Assembly (NCBI RefSeq): GCF_003343245.1
Contig: NZ_CP024901.1
Coordinates: 1,116,001-1,180,000 of the forward strand
Reading direction: 5' to 3'
DNA: 64,000 nucleotides
Source: Photorhabdus laumondii subsp. laumondii
GTDB taxonomy: Bacteria > Pseudomonadota > Gammaproteobacteria > Enterobacterales > Enterobacteriaceae
The position numbers were made by a program, and so were the translations under genes. Of this stretch, positions 19,001 through 28,363 are shown piece after piece (within the stretch, counting starts at the first letter, position 1; each line of letters opens with the position of its first letter). The notes under the pieces were generated by a model, which had not been told where the DNA came from, made no database searches, and worked only from the letters and a program-made list of their open reading frames with translations.

Positions 19001-20500
19001 ACGTGGATGAGTATATTCCACCGGCAGAGCATTGAGTGGGGTAAAACGTGTCCAACTGCCATCTGGACGTTGACTATGATATCCCCGTAATCCCGGTCCG
19101 GTGATAACCCAATCAAGTTGGCCGTCTCCGTTGATATCCACCAGCGAGGCGTTGCTTTGCAAGGAAGGGATAACAGACAAAGGCTGTATTTTTTCCCAAG
19201 TGACGGTATCTGAGCCAATTTCACCCAGACGCTGTGCGGAACGGTACCACCAAGCGTTTTTATCCTGATATAGCAGGCCGGGTAATCCTTCGCCTTTTAG
19301 ATCGACTAGCTGCCAGCGCTGAATGGCATTGAAGTTTGCCAGCACATCCATCGGTTGCCAGTCAGTGTTATGTTGCGGTGAAAAATCTTGATACGCCAAT
19401 TCTAATGGTGGCAGGGTGACGGCAGTACCGTCTTGCTCATGTCCTACTCGACGAACGAATACCAGCGTGCTGGCGATTGCGCTTTCGTCATAATTGAGTA
19501 TCAGGCGTGAAACCAGCGTTGGTCCGTTGTGTTCTTTTATCTTATTATCCAGCGCTTGCAGGCAGTGATACATCAGTATCTGACGGCATAAACGGCGAGT
19601 ACGTAATGCAAAGCCATATTCATAACGGGAAAAACGGTCCTGACGACAAAGCCAGTTACCCGTTGCTGTAAATGCTGGTGGCATTTTCAGGTTGTTACTG
19701 CGTTCGCCGTAATCAAATACCAGGTAGAACAACCAGTCTGCTTGTGATGGGGCGCGACCATTCAGACCGGGTAACGTTTCGCTGGCTGTCCGGTTGCCGT
19801 AATACACTATATGTAAATAACGTTGTGCTGTGGCCTGTGGATGGAGCGTAATTTCATTAGTTTCACAATCTAAGTTATCTTCGGCCCGGTACTGATAATA
19901 AATTTGCTCACCATGTGGTGATACAGAAGCTTCCAGCAACCATTGTGCTGTTTGTGTCGTTTGGGATGGGTTGCTGATCCGTGCTTGCGGTGATTTACCC
20001 AATAAATGTACCTGCCCATCTGGGCTATATATCAGCCAAAAATCTGTTTTGCCTGTTGTCTTGGGCTGCCAATATTCCAATCGGCTGAAATGACTTTCCA
20101 GACGGGAACGGTATCCGGTAACGGTGAAGGTAGCGCCTAGGTTGATACCCTGTAATGTCGATTCATCACGCGGTTGATCCGCGACTACCAGTACTTCGCC
20201 TTCCGGCCCAAGGAAAGTATCGGTTTCGTTATAATGGGGGACACCAAAATGGGTGCGGCGGCGGATGGTCATAACGTTGCAATCCCAACCCAGACCAAAT
20301 GGAGTGTTACCGGCACCGCTGTTGTAGTTTAAGGCGAGTGACGGGGCATAACCGCGCCCGGCAGAAATAGGTAATGGTAGAGATAGCGCGGCCATACCAT
20401 CCGGTCCGGCGGGGGTTAACGCTTCCCCCATTCCCGTGATAGCGCCTCCTCCTTTGGGCAATGATAGTTCTGTAATACTAAAATCTTGTGAATTTTGCAT
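16073..20500 (-). CDS. tcdB2: Tc toxin B component TcdB2
   Basis: This 1475-aa TcB subunit plugs into the TcdA channel through its beta-propeller and with TccC encloses the toxic tail. The N-terminus (ITELSLPKGGGAITGMGE) is the SpvB-like domain. FG-GAP/VCBS-like repeats with DxDGDG-type loops form the middle (SLVDINGDGQLDW, YLADLDGSGPTDL), followed by the TcdB middle regions and Rhs-type strands. The sequence agrees almost throughout with TcdB2 as I remember it, including length. Start: AAGGAG lies 6 nt before ATG 20500. It begins 56 nt after tcdA2 and is the only TcB gene in the window, so it must serve all three TcdA and three TccC products here unless others lie elsewhere in the genome. 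Confidence 0.96.
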   Translation of the reverse strand: MQNSQDFSITELSLPKGGGAITGMGEALTPAGPDGMAALSLPLPISAGRGYAPSLALNYNSGAGNTPFGLGWDCNVMTIRRRTHFGVPHYNETDTFLGPEGEVLVVADQPRDESTLQGINLGATFTVTGYRSRLESHFSRLEYWQPKTTGKTDFWLIYSPDGQVHLLGKSPQARISNPSQTTQTAQWLLEASVSPHGEQIYYQYRAEDNLDCETNEITLHPQATAQRYLHIVYYGNRTASETLPGLNGRAPSQADWLFYLVFDYGERSNNLKMPPAFTATGNWLCRQDRFSRYEYGFALRTRRLCRQILMYHCLQALDNKIKEHNGPTLVSRLILNYDESAIASTLVFVRRVGHEQDGTAVTLPPLELAYQDFSPQHNTDWQPMDVLANFNAIQRWQLVDLKGEGLPGLLYQDKNAWWYRSAQRLGEIGSDTVTWEKIQPLSVIPSLQSNASLVDINGDGQLDWVITGPGLRGYHSQRPDGSWTRFTPLNALPVEYTHPRAQLADLMGAGLSDLVLIGPNSVRLYANTRDGFAKGKDVVQSGDVTLPVPGADPRKLVAFSDVLGSGQAHLVEVSATKVTCWPNLGHGRFGQPITLPGFSQPEAIFNPAQVYLADLDGSGPTDLIYVHTNRLDIFLNKSGNGFAAPMTLRFPEGLRFDHTCQLQVADIQGLGVASLILSVPHMTPHHWRCDLTSAKPWLLSEMNNNMGAHHTLRYRSSSQFWLDEKAAALVAGQTPVCYLPFPVHTLWQTETADEISGNKLVTTLRYARGAWDGREREFRGFGYVEQTDSHQLAQGNASERTPPAMTKNWYATGLPVIDNTLSTEYWRGDNQAFAGFSPRFTTWQDGKDILLTPEDDNSQYWLNRALKGQLLRSELYGLDDSTNKHVPYTVTEFRPQVRRLQQADNQYPVLWSSVVESRSYHYERIASDPQCSQDITLSSDLFGQPLKQVSVQYPRRKQPAISPYPDTLPDELLANSYDEQQRQLRLTYQQSSWHHLTDNTVRVLGLPDSTRSDIFTYEAKNVPAGGLNLELLSIKDSLIADNKPREYLGQKKTIYTNGKNAAPLQTPTRQALVAFTETTVFSQSTLSAFDGSIPSAQLSTTLEQAGYQQTNYLFPRTGEDKIWVAHHGYTDYGTAAQFWRPQKQSNTQLTGKITLTWDATYCVVTQTRDAAGLTTSAKYDWRFLTPVQLTDINDNQHLIMLDALGRPITLRFWGTENGKMTGYSSPEKAPFSPPSDVNSAIELKKPLPVAQCQVYAPESWMPVLSQKALNRLAEQDRQKLYNTRIITEDGRICTLAYRHWSQSQKATPQLTSLLNNGPHLPPHSLTLTTDRYDHDPEQQIRQQVVFSDGFGRLLQAAARHEAGMAWQRNKEGSLMISVKHTENRWAVTGRTEYDNKGQPIRTYQPYFLNDWRYVSNDSARQEKEAYADTHVYDPVGREIKVITAKGWLRRTLFTPWFTVNEDENDTAAEVNEVNM

Positions 20501-20513
20501 GAAAGACTCCTTG

Positions 20514-20534
20514 CAGGCCCCATTTAGGGGCCTG
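20514..20534. other. intercistronic hairpin between tcdA2 and tcdB2
   Basis: CAGGCCCC pairs with GGGGCCTG (8 bp, loop ATTTA) in the 56-nt gap. In the minus-strand mRNA its 3' arm is followed at once by the AAGGAG ribosome site of tcdB2. There is no U tract in that direction. A processing/stabilising stem or partial attenuator that sets the A:B ratio is likelier than a full terminator. Confidence 0.5.
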
Positions 20535-20556
20535 TTTTAGCACTTAATTGAAATCG

Positions 20557-23500
20557 TTATTGGCGAATGGTGTAGCGAATATGCAGAATGATGTCGCTTA
20601 GACTCTCCAGCATGGTTTTTTGTTTGCCTTCTTTGCTTCCTTCACCAATTGCATTTGGGAAGCTCAATGTCAGCGTACCTTTATCAATGTCGATTCCTTC
20701 AAATGGCAGGAATTTGCCATCGTTGAAATCCAGTTGGAACTGGCCGCTGTCATTCATCCCATGAGAAACCGCCAACGATTTGCAACTTTCAGCCAATCCA
20801 GTGACATCTCCGCTGTAAGACAGAATCGCCTGCACATCCTGATAGGGACCTAACAGTGCTGGCAGGGTGACACTGATCTGTTTAATCCGGCGAACGTTAC
20901 CGACTCCACTGTTTTCTGGGTAATCGTGACGAATTTGTAAGTCAGCTAACGAAATGGATGCTTGCAGAGACGTTTGGGCATTTCCGGTACCAAACTTCAG
21001 GGTGTTATTTCCGCTACCGGCAGTGACTAATTTATTCTTCATCAGTTCTGCAATTTTCTCAGTCAGGGAAAATTGACCTTTCTCTTTATAGATATTTGCC
21101 AGTGAAACGGTACGTTCTACTTCCAGTACGCGTTGCTCCTGTTTCAGATGCGCGTCTTCCATTTGTGCCAGATTCAGCATTAAGGTTTCTCCTGCCAGCA
21201 AACCGGCATGGGTTCCCTGCCAGGCACCGGGCTTGATAAAGCGTGCTGCGGCATCGTTAGTCTCCCAGCGATAGGCCATTTCAGCCATCAAACAGCGAGC
21301 TACTGTTAAATCATAGAACTGGAAGTAAATGGCGGACAGCCGACCACGCAGCCAGTTGTACAAAGCTTGATTGCTGAACTTATGTTGTAGGAAGGTCAGT
21401 TGTGCATGAGTCTGTTCCTGTTGCGTTTTCAGGCTGGTTTTCTGCAACACGGCGGCTTCACGGCGCACTACCAGCGAACCAAGTTGAGCATCGATTTGTT
21501 TCAGCTCTGTCTCGGCGTTATTACGCTGAATTTCCCACTCCTGACGACGCCGACGGTAGGCTTCAGACTGGCTAATTTTATCCGCTTCGGTGTTCATGAC
21601 ACTGGCGGAAAACTCCATGACATTACCTGTGGCTTGGGCGATTGCCCCCCAATGGCTACCACCATCAGCGAAGCCAAAGATGTTGGGGGCCAGATCAAGT
21701 GCAGCGCCTGCCAGATGTGATGCTTGAAGGGCCGTAGAGATGCCAGCGACGGAGGCTCGCAACGCCATTGCCTGTTTTTCACCTGCGTTGATGTCTTCAT
21801 TGTAGAATTTGCTGTAGCTATCAAAACGTGATTGGGCCCCGGCGCGGGTTTTTTCTAGCACAGTTTTTTCAACATCCAGCTCTTCAATGGTTTTGTCCTG
21901 TATGCTGAGATTGGTCAATACCAGTTCCGCCGCCTGATTCTGCAACAGCGTGTTTAATGCCTCCGCATCCTGACGTTCGATAATATTTTGTAACGTGGAG
22001 CCGAATTGGGTGAGTTGACTGACCATACTGCGGGCGTTTTCCAGCATGTGTGGGAAACGCCAAACTGATATAAACGCTGACGGAAGATTATTTCCACCTT
22101 GTGAACTGGCGACAGCGGCGCTGAGCAGCGCTTTTGGATCGGCTGGTGTTGCGAAAATAGGCAAATGTAAAGGTTGACCATCAATAGAGAGGTTATGGCG
22201 CAGGTTATACAGCCGTTGTTCCAGTTTCTGCCAATAGCTCAGCATCACTTCATTGACCTGTGGCAGGAAAAGATCTGTGTTGCTTCCACCTGTAGACTGG
22301 CCTTGTCGTAAATCTGCTACTGCTTTGGCATGTGTCTTTTGTTTCTCAAGATCTGCGGCCTCTTCTAGTTCTGGATCATTCCATGTTGAACTGAGTGATA
22401 AATGAGGTTTATCACCCAAGAGATGCAATGCTTGCATATACCACATTTTGGCTTCGGCGAGTGTGTCCCGCTCCAATTGGCGATAGGCGTAATCTCCCTG
22501 TTCGATCAACAGATCAAGGGTGCGCATAAAGGAAGCGACTTTGTAGTGCATTGGATCATATTGCGCTATGGCATCGGGATCAAATGAACCCAACGGATCA
22601 TCGTTCCAACTCGTGTCCTCTTGTAATGGGCGAACATTCCAAGTGTGGGGATACTGCTTTTGACCATTGGCAATATGGCCTGATGGGTTCCAGACATATT
22701 TCAGCCAACGGTTAGCTTCATCGAAGTTTTGTTCGTGCAGCAAACGCTGAGCAATCAACATCGGGGTATAGTAGAACAGTTCCCAGAAATAAAGACTGTT
22801 CGCGCCGTTGAAGTCCATTGGTTCGCTACTCACATTATTTAGGACATTGACACTTTCAAAATGGGTCAAAATGGAGCTGGAGTTTATTGTTATTATTCCT
22901 TTATTATCTCTAATAAAGTGAGGACCCGACCAGCTACCATCTGATGGCGATTGCTTGAAGGTCATATAGACCTTGGCGTGGAAATCTTGATTCAATGGAA
23001 TATCATCAAGAGGAATAAATAATGTGATGCTTATATTTGTATCTTTTAGCTGGCCTGAATAGATAATATGTGAGTTATTATCAGAGACATGTTTGATATA
23101 TAGCTTAAACCAACGTTCATCACCATGAGTTGATGGGTTATAGGGAGGTATTACGAATGTAGCATAGAAACCTTTGCCTAATTGTAGCTCCTGAATATTT
23201 TGAGTTTCCATGCTCAAAATAGTGTCGATCCCCGCGTTGGCGCGGCTAATTAATTTACGGGCAAACAGCGTATTAAGGCGAGTACGATAGGCTCCCCATT
23301 GCATATATTGTGCCCCGCTTGAATTACTGTGAAGGGATAGGACATTATTAGTCTCCGATTTTTTGATAATACGAATACTAAAATGTTCTTCGCCTAGGTT
23401 ACGTTCTTTCTGACCACTTTCAAATGCATCAGCAAATGCTGTAAAGGTGATATCAATACTTGCTTCATTATTTTTAAATACTAGTTTGGAGACGTCTATT

Positions 23501-26500
23501 TCTTTGAGACCATTAAACTGGTAACACATTTCTTCGAAGTTGAGTGGTGGTTTAACTGAAACTTTGTCGTTCGCTGTATATGGCTCACTAGTTAATTTTC
23601 CATCCTCCTTCACTGTTTTCACTGTGATTTTAACGTTTGAAGGCTGAATATTTGTATTAATAAACATTGGCCCCGAAACATCAGTGTCAATACCGCCGTG
23701 GTCATCCATGTAGAAATATTCTTTGAATGGATTGTTGTTACTATGTTTATTATCAATATAACCATAATTACCACTAATGTTACCGCCGGTGGTTATGGAC
23801 ATTTCTTGAGAGCCAGAGGGAAGGTTAGGGAGCCAGGCTCTTACAAAATTAGTGGCACTATCCCGATAAAATAGAAGTCTTCCTTGACTAAGCTGGCTGG
23901 CATTTCCTTCATATTGATAAACAGGGTAGATGAATTTTTTATTTGACAAATTATTTTGGTTAATGCCTAGCGTGGTATAAATAATAAATTTATCTTTTGG
24001 TTTGCCATATTTTTTCATCAGATTGCACTGATTACGTTGTCGACCTTCATATCCATTATGAATAATTCTTAACTTTGGTGAGATTTGGATTTTTGAATTA
24101 TCGCTTTGGTTGCGGGTAATTAGAATACTCCCGCCGTATACCATACTCAGATAGCCTTCTCCCCAATCATAACCATTATTATTGTTTACCGATGAAGGGA
24201 TTTCGTAGCTTTCTGCATAGCGGTTATTGACTCTTATAACACTATTGGTTGCAGTATGGGTATCAAGCTGTTTATGAATATTAAGTTTATAATCATTAGG
24301 ATTCATCTCTTCTTGTGACATATTGGAAGAGATATATAACCCTTGCATGGGAGCATTTATATAACTCGCCTGTTCAGGACCTTTTTGGTAAAACATCACC
24401 AATAACTTATCTTTGCCTTGATAACTCGCACAATAGAGCCCTAACACTTTATTCGCTTCTAGATTGAGATCAGATATTTTTTTATCTACATCAAAGGTAA
24501 TTGGTGTATTCCAGGTAGCGTCATAACGAATATGTGCCAATTTTAGTTCATAATAATAGCTTGTGGTGGTTTTGCTTCCTTGTTTGTCAGTTTTTATTTC
24601 TGATAGAGCTTCTACTTTTGGTAGAGTTTCTCCTTCTGATCGATGAGTTACCTTCTTTTGTTCCAGCCAGGTAATATACAGGCGGGATTGGAAAATTACC
24701 GGGCGGATAGTATCTTCGTAGGGATTAATTGGGCAGTCAATTTTGTGCCACTCACTCCAGGCATTAGCGGGGAATTTACCTTCGCTGAATTTATTGTGAT
24801 CTACACTGCGCCAATAATATTGATTCACTTCTGTTTTACTGCGTCCGATAAAATAGGTTAATCCTTGGTCATTATTAATGTTGTCATGATAGGCGCTGAT
24901 GACTTCTAAATTAGCCACCTGTTCGAATGACGTTAGATAAGATTTAAAGGCATCTTCTACGGTATCGGTATTCAATTGACTCTGGCTAATGGATTGCAGT
25001 AGCGCATCCATCATTTTTGTCTGGCCGATCCGCAATGTTGGCTCAATGTAATTTTCCGGGTAGTAAAGGAGCTTAGCAATGCTGGCCCAGGTGCTGTAGC
25101 GTTTGTTGTATTTATCCCAGTTGGTGAAGAATGAACGGCTGGTGACACTTGTGTCGGTATCTTCCTCCATATTTTTCAATGCGCGGTTAATATACAGTTG
25201 GATACTGGCGATAGCTTCCGCAATCTCCGTGGTTTTGATAGCTGAGGAAACTTGGTTATCGATTAGTAGGTATTGATATAGATCATCACGGTCTTTAATT
25301 ACCGTATGTTTTCTTTCTTCTCGATCTTTTTGGTTATGAGAATAAATAGAGTATGTACTTAACGCAGCACTGCGAGACTCATCTAGAAATGCATGTAGGG
25401 TATTGGCTTTTTGGGTGTTCAGCCCGGAGGTTAATATCGCAGCGACGTTTTCCCATTGGGTATAGTCAGAGGAGGATTCTGTATTTAATATTTGCGTTAG
25501 TGCTGAAACACCTTGTGGAGAGATGTTCAATTGATGTGAGATGTTAATCCACTGTAATAGGCTGTCGATAGATGACCAGTTGGATAAATCAGTTTCTGCC
25601 TGGGTCTTAGCTTGTGACAGCAGCTTTTCATCGAGATTCATGGCCTTAGCCAATAGCTCTGTTGTTAATGTTTTCTTTTCAAATTCGGTCAGTACAGAAG
25701 AGGCGTTTTTACCGAGTGAGTTAACCCAGTCAGCAAAACGCGTTAGTGACATGAGTGTTGATACATCATGTGCTGGTATTGTCTCGGTTGTTTCAGTTGC
25801 CTCAATTGTTTCGGTTTTTTTGGTTTTAATAACAAAGTGTTGTGGCTTTGTCACAAACAGACGTAAGGTATTTTCGTTAAGGCCGATGGAACGGTAAATC
25901 AGCGCTAGTTGTGCTAGACACTGGCAATACTGGACCACGAGTTCAGCTTGTTTTTGGAATTCTGGTTGAGCGGTAACGGGATTTATTCGCAACCAGTTCC
26001 ATAATTTTTCCGCTGTCATGTTTCCTGTACCGGGTTCTAGTTTATCTGCCCAGGTGAGTATGAAATATGCCGCATGTTCAGATGGTAATTGTAAAGCAGC
26101 GGCGATATAAGGAGATATGGCTTTTAATAGCTCTTCTTTGGTTTTTGCCTTTTTCTTGTCAAAGTTTTGCAGACCGTTATATACAGTATCCAGTAAGTTT
26201 TGGATTTCTGGTGTCAGGGTTTTGTCATAGTTGGTGGTGGTCATCACAAATAACTGATAGACACTCCACTTCTGTGTACGTAGCCAGCGAGTGACGGCAT
26301 AGAGTTTATCAATCAGGGTGACCAGATCAGTATTATTGATGGTAGATAAGTTGGTTTTTTCTTCACCTATGGTAATTAGTAGTAAACTTAACTCATCAAT
26401 AGTTAACTGATGGATATCTGCCAGTAATTTTGTCCGATAGAGATGAGAAAGATTCTCTATATCATTAGTTATCATTTCGGTAGTATTGACCGGATTGGTA

Positions 26501-27891
26501 ACCTTTAGTAGTCGATTTAATGAAATATCATCGAGGTTAAAAGCAAGTTTAAGTACAGTTTTGTTTCTGTCATTGGTATTGCTGAGGTTTAAATTAATCT
26601 CTGGAGTGCCATTGGTGGAAAAACCCTGACCATTTAGTTTTGGGGAATTAAATAAACGATCAAACTGGCTTGGATGACCGTCATTGCTATGTTGTGAAAT
26701 GGTTGCTTTGCACAGTATTAATGCAGTTTCAGCATCAATACCGTAGCGTTGCATATAGTATTTAATACAGAAGATTTTTTTTAACACTTCTTCATTGATG
26801 TTGAATTCTGGACTGATACTGCGGAGGATTCCACTTAATACCGTTGGTGATAAGTTTATAGCTTTGAATAGATAAATAAATTTATTAATTTTCAACAGAG
26901 CACGATAATCAGTCTTTTCGATAGTTTGTTGTGTATTAGTAGTATGCGATGCAGGCTCAGTAATTGTTATTTCTTCTTCTGGGAGAAGTATAGTTCTTAT
27001 TTTAAGGAAGTCGCTAAACTCTTCATCACTCAGATTGTAATAACTTTTCAGATATTCCAGTTTTTTTGTCAGAGAAGGTTTAATATCACCAAAATTATTA
27101 TTATAAAGAGTTTCAGTAGTAGACCCGGTAATCTCTTTTGTCAGAATAGTAAATAACTCTGGTGAAACGGAAGCATTAATATCCAACAGGGAAGCTTGAT
27201 ACTTCAATTGAGAGAGTGTTGTTTCTGGGAATACACTTAATTGCTCAAATACTGGAGCCTGTAATTGAATAATCTTACGTACACTTTCATAAGCATCGTG
27301 ATATGGCATTGAGCCAGAAGGGCGGAAGGTTGATAACTTTTCCATCACTTCAGCGTGGCTGTCCAAATTAGTCTGAGTCTTAATACTGTTCAGTAACATG
27401 TTATTAGACAGAGAAAGTGTGGAAATCTCCGTATCCATATTTTTCTGGCTGAGTACCAATGATTTTAGATCTGGGCGACGTGTATCCAGATGATAAATGG
27501 AACCTTCAGCATGTAAATTTCGTGCCTGACGATAAAGTTCAGTCAGATAAGCCGCAGGAGAAAACATGGAGGAAATTGCGCCAGGGGCTGCATACTGACT
27601 GGCGCGGTTGCCAAATCGGCTATTGTAACCTTGCTGGTCGGCATGAGGAGTTGTCAGGGCAAGATGTACCGCACTTTGTAATTGAGGGTTTGCGCGTTTC
27701 AGAATACGGGCTTCATGCAGCAGGTTATCCTTTTGCATCTGCTGTGCTTCAAGATATAAGCTCTGGGTCTGTGACCATGAGAGTTTGTCCTTCACTTTTT
27801 TGCGAAGTTCGTCAAAAGAGAGATGGCAAATATCGGTTAGATTAAAATCTGCTCCTAACGCTTGTTGATATTCGGGCTTGAGTGTGTTCAT
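20557..27891 (-). CDS. tcdA2: Tc toxin A component TcdA2
   Basis: This 2444-aa TcA subunit has the N-terminus NTLKPEYQQALGADFNLTDI, the TcdA2 signature I recall. A VRP1-like segment follows (SSMFSPAAYLTELYRQARNL), then the helical and neuraminidase-like shell, receptor-binding regions B and C (from VNNRYAESYEIPS to about SGAQYMQWG), the long channel helices with a hydrophobic tip (LAGAALDLAPNIFGFADGG), and the TcB-binding C-terminus (HDYPEN..RRIKQISVTLPALLGPYQDV). Receptor-binding domain A of TcdA1 is absent; only a short Glu/Thr-rich linker (LLPEEEITITEPAS) occupies that place. The start is ATG 27891 with AAAGGAATAAGCATG; the frame is open for 54 codons upstream without a ribosome site. It heads the tcdA2-tcdB2-holin-tccC operon. 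Confidence 0.95.
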   Translation of the reverse strand: MNTLKPEYQQALGADFNLTDICHLSFDELRKKVKDKLSWSQTQSLYLEAQQMQKDNLLHEARILKRANPQLQSAVHLALTTPHADQQGYNSRFGNRASQYAAPGAISSMFSPAAYLTELYRQARNLHAEGSIYHLDTRRPDLKSLVLSQKNMDTEISTLSLSNNMLLNSIKTQTNLDSHAEVMEKLSTFRPSGSMPYHDAYESVRKIIQLQAPVFEQLSVFPETTLSQLKYQASLLDINASVSPELFTILTKEITGSTTETLYNNNFGDIKPSLTKKLEYLKSYYNLSDEEFSDFLKIRTILLPEEEITITEPASHTTNTQQTIEKTDYRALLKINKFIYLFKAINLSPTVLSGILRSISPEFNINEEVLKKIFCIKYYMQRYGIDAETALILCKATISQHSNDGHPSQFDRLFNSPKLNGQGFSTNGTPEINLNLSNTNDRNKTVLKLAFNLDDISLNRLLKVTNPVNTTEMITNDIENLSHLYRTKLLADIHQLTIDELSLLLITIGEEKTNLSTINNTDLVTLIDKLYAVTRWLRTQKWSVYQLFVMTTTNYDKTLTPEIQNLLDTVYNGLQNFDKKKAKTKEELLKAISPYIAAALQLPSEHAAYFILTWADKLEPGTGNMTAEKLWNWLRINPVTAQPEFQKQAELVVQYCQCLAQLALIYRSIGLNENTLRLFVTKPQHFVIKTKKTETIEATETTETIPAHDVSTLMSLTRFADWVNSLGKNASSVLTEFEKKTLTTELLAKAMNLDEKLLSQAKTQAETDLSNWSSIDSLLQWINISHQLNISPQGVSALTQILNTESSSDYTQWENVAAILTSGLNTQKANTLHAFLDESRSAALSTYSIYSHNQKDREERKHTVIKDRDDLYQYLLIDNQVSSAIKTTEIAEAIASIQLYINRALKNMEEDTDTSVTSRSFFTNWDKYNKRYSTWASIAKLLYYPENYIEPTLRIGQTKMMDALLQSISQSQLNTDTVEDAFKSYLTSFEQVANLEVISAYHDNINNDQGLTYFIGRSKTEVNQYYWRSVDHNKFSEGKFPANAWSEWHKIDCPINPYEDTIRPVIFQSRLYITWLEQKKVTHRSEGETLPKVEALSEIKTDKQGSKTTTSYYYELKLAHIRYDATWNTPITFDVDKKISDLNLEANKVLGLYCASYQGKDKLLVMFYQKGPEQASYINAPMQGLYISSNMSQEEMNPNDYKLNIHKQLDTHTATNSVIRVNNRYAESYEIPSSVNNNNGYDWGEGYLSMVYGGSILITRNQSDNSKIQISPKLRIIHNGYEGRQRNQCNLMKKYGKPKDKFIIYTTLGINQNNLSNKKFIYPVYQYEGNASQLSQGRLLFYRDSATNFVRAWLPNLPSGSQEMSITTGGNISGNYGYIDNKHSNNNPFKEYFYMDDHGGIDTDVSGPMFINTNIQPSNVKITVKTVKEDGKLTSEPYTANDKVSVKPPLNFEEMCYQFNGLKEIDVSKLVFKNNEASIDITFTAFADAFESGQKERNLGEEHFSIRIIKKSETNNVLSLHSNSSGAQYMQWGAYRTRLNTLFARKLISRANAGIDTILSMETQNIQELQLGKGFYATFVIPPYNPSTHGDERWFKLYIKHVSDNNSHIIYSGQLKDTNISITLFIPLDDIPLNQDFHAKVYMTFKQSPSDGSWSGPHFIRDNKGIITINSSSILTHFESVNVLNNVSSEPMDFNGANSLYFWELFYYTPMLIAQRLLHEQNFDEANRWLKYVWNPSGHIANGQKQYPHTWNVRPLQEDTSWNDDPLGSFDPDAIAQYDPMHYKVASFMRTLDLLIEQGDYAYRQLERDTLAEAKMWYMQALHLLGDKPHLSLSSTWNDPELEEAADLEKQKTHAKAVADLRQGQSTGGSNTDLFLPQVNEVMLSYWQKLEQRLYNLRHNLSIDGQPLHLPIFATPADPKALLSAAVASSQGGNNLPSAFISVWRFPHMLENARSMVSQLTQFGSTLQNIIERQDAEALNTLLQNQAAELVLTNLSIQDKTIEELDVEKTVLEKTRAGAQSRFDSYSKFYNEDINAGEKQAMALRASVAGISTALQASHLAGAALDLAPNIFGFADGGSHWGAIAQATGNVMEFSASVMNTEADKISQSEAYRRRRQEWEIQRNNAETELKQIDAQLGSLVVRREAAVLQKTSLKTQQEQTHAQLTFLQHKFSNQALYNWLRGRLSAIYFQFYDLTVARCLMAEMAYRWETNDAAARFIKPGAWQGTHAGLLAGETLMLNLAQMEDAHLKQEQRVLEVERTVSLANIYKEKGQFSLTEKIAELMKNKLVTAGSGNNTLKFGTGNAQTSLQASISLADLQIRHDYPENSGVGNVRRIKQISVTLPALLGPYQDVQAILSYSGDVTGLAESCKSLAVSHGMNDSGQFQLDFNDGKFLPFEGIDIDKGTLTLSFPNAIGEGSKEGKQKTMLESLSDIILHIRYTIRQ

Positions 27892-28058
27892 GCTTATTCC
27901 TTTTAAATATTGAGTCAATAAAACATTTATGCTGGCTTGCATCTCGTGGAGATAAATAAGGTTATTTATCTCCATCCAAATAAAGGCAACACAGGTAACG
28001 TTTGATAGCGGTCTGAAATTAGGTTGAAAATAATGGTCAAATAAAAACACCATTTAAC

Positions 28059-28130
28059 TATCAACTATTTCGTAACGTTATTATTTATTTAAATGGCTGT
28101 TGTGATGCAATAACAAAAATTATAATTACA
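28059..28130 (-). promoter_or_regulatory. conserved upstream block of tcdA2
   Basis: This block lies about 170-240 bp upstream of the tcdA2 start and is clearly related to 35174-35256 upstream of the neighbouring tcdA homologue. Both contain AACTATTTC, TAACGTTATTAT and TGCAATAACAAAA (core at 28106-28115). Duplicated promoter or operator DNA is the simplest reading. The rest of the 27892-28363 gap is AT-rich and shows no gene. Confidence 0.5.
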
Positions 28131-28318
28131 TCATAAGTAATATAATTAGTTAACAATAACCAAATGAAATAGTTGCATTTGTTACATATTGCATGCTACG
28201 AAAAAGAAGAGGGTTGATATTTTATAGTAGGTAATCGGACTCACGAGAAAAGGAAATATCTCTGTTATAACGAGCGCTAGACAGGTAAGAAAGCAGATGG
28301 TGAATGTGGTGAAAGGTT

Positions 28319-28345
28319 CAGGCCCCCGTTTAGGGGCCTGTTTTT
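28319..28345. terminator. CAGGCCCC hairpin after tcdA homologue
   Basis: CAGGCCCC pairs with GGGGCCTG, lying just after the stop at 28364. The T run (TTTTT) is on the plus-strand side; on the minus strand the stem is preceded by AAAAA and followed by AACCTTTC, so termination of the upstream tcdA is plausible but not canonical. Confidence 0.5.
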
Positions 28346-28363
28346 AGTGTTTGATTGAGATGG

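Noticed and set aside
27459..27845. 128-codon plus-strand frame opposite tcdA2
   Set aside because: Mirrors the conserved TcdA N-terminal coding region; a similar shadow appears at 34690-34923, as expected of antisense frames over paralogues.
27892..28053. 54-codon upstream extension of tcdA2
   Set aside because: Same reasoning; known TcdA2 begins at NTLKPEY and the ribosome site fits 27891.
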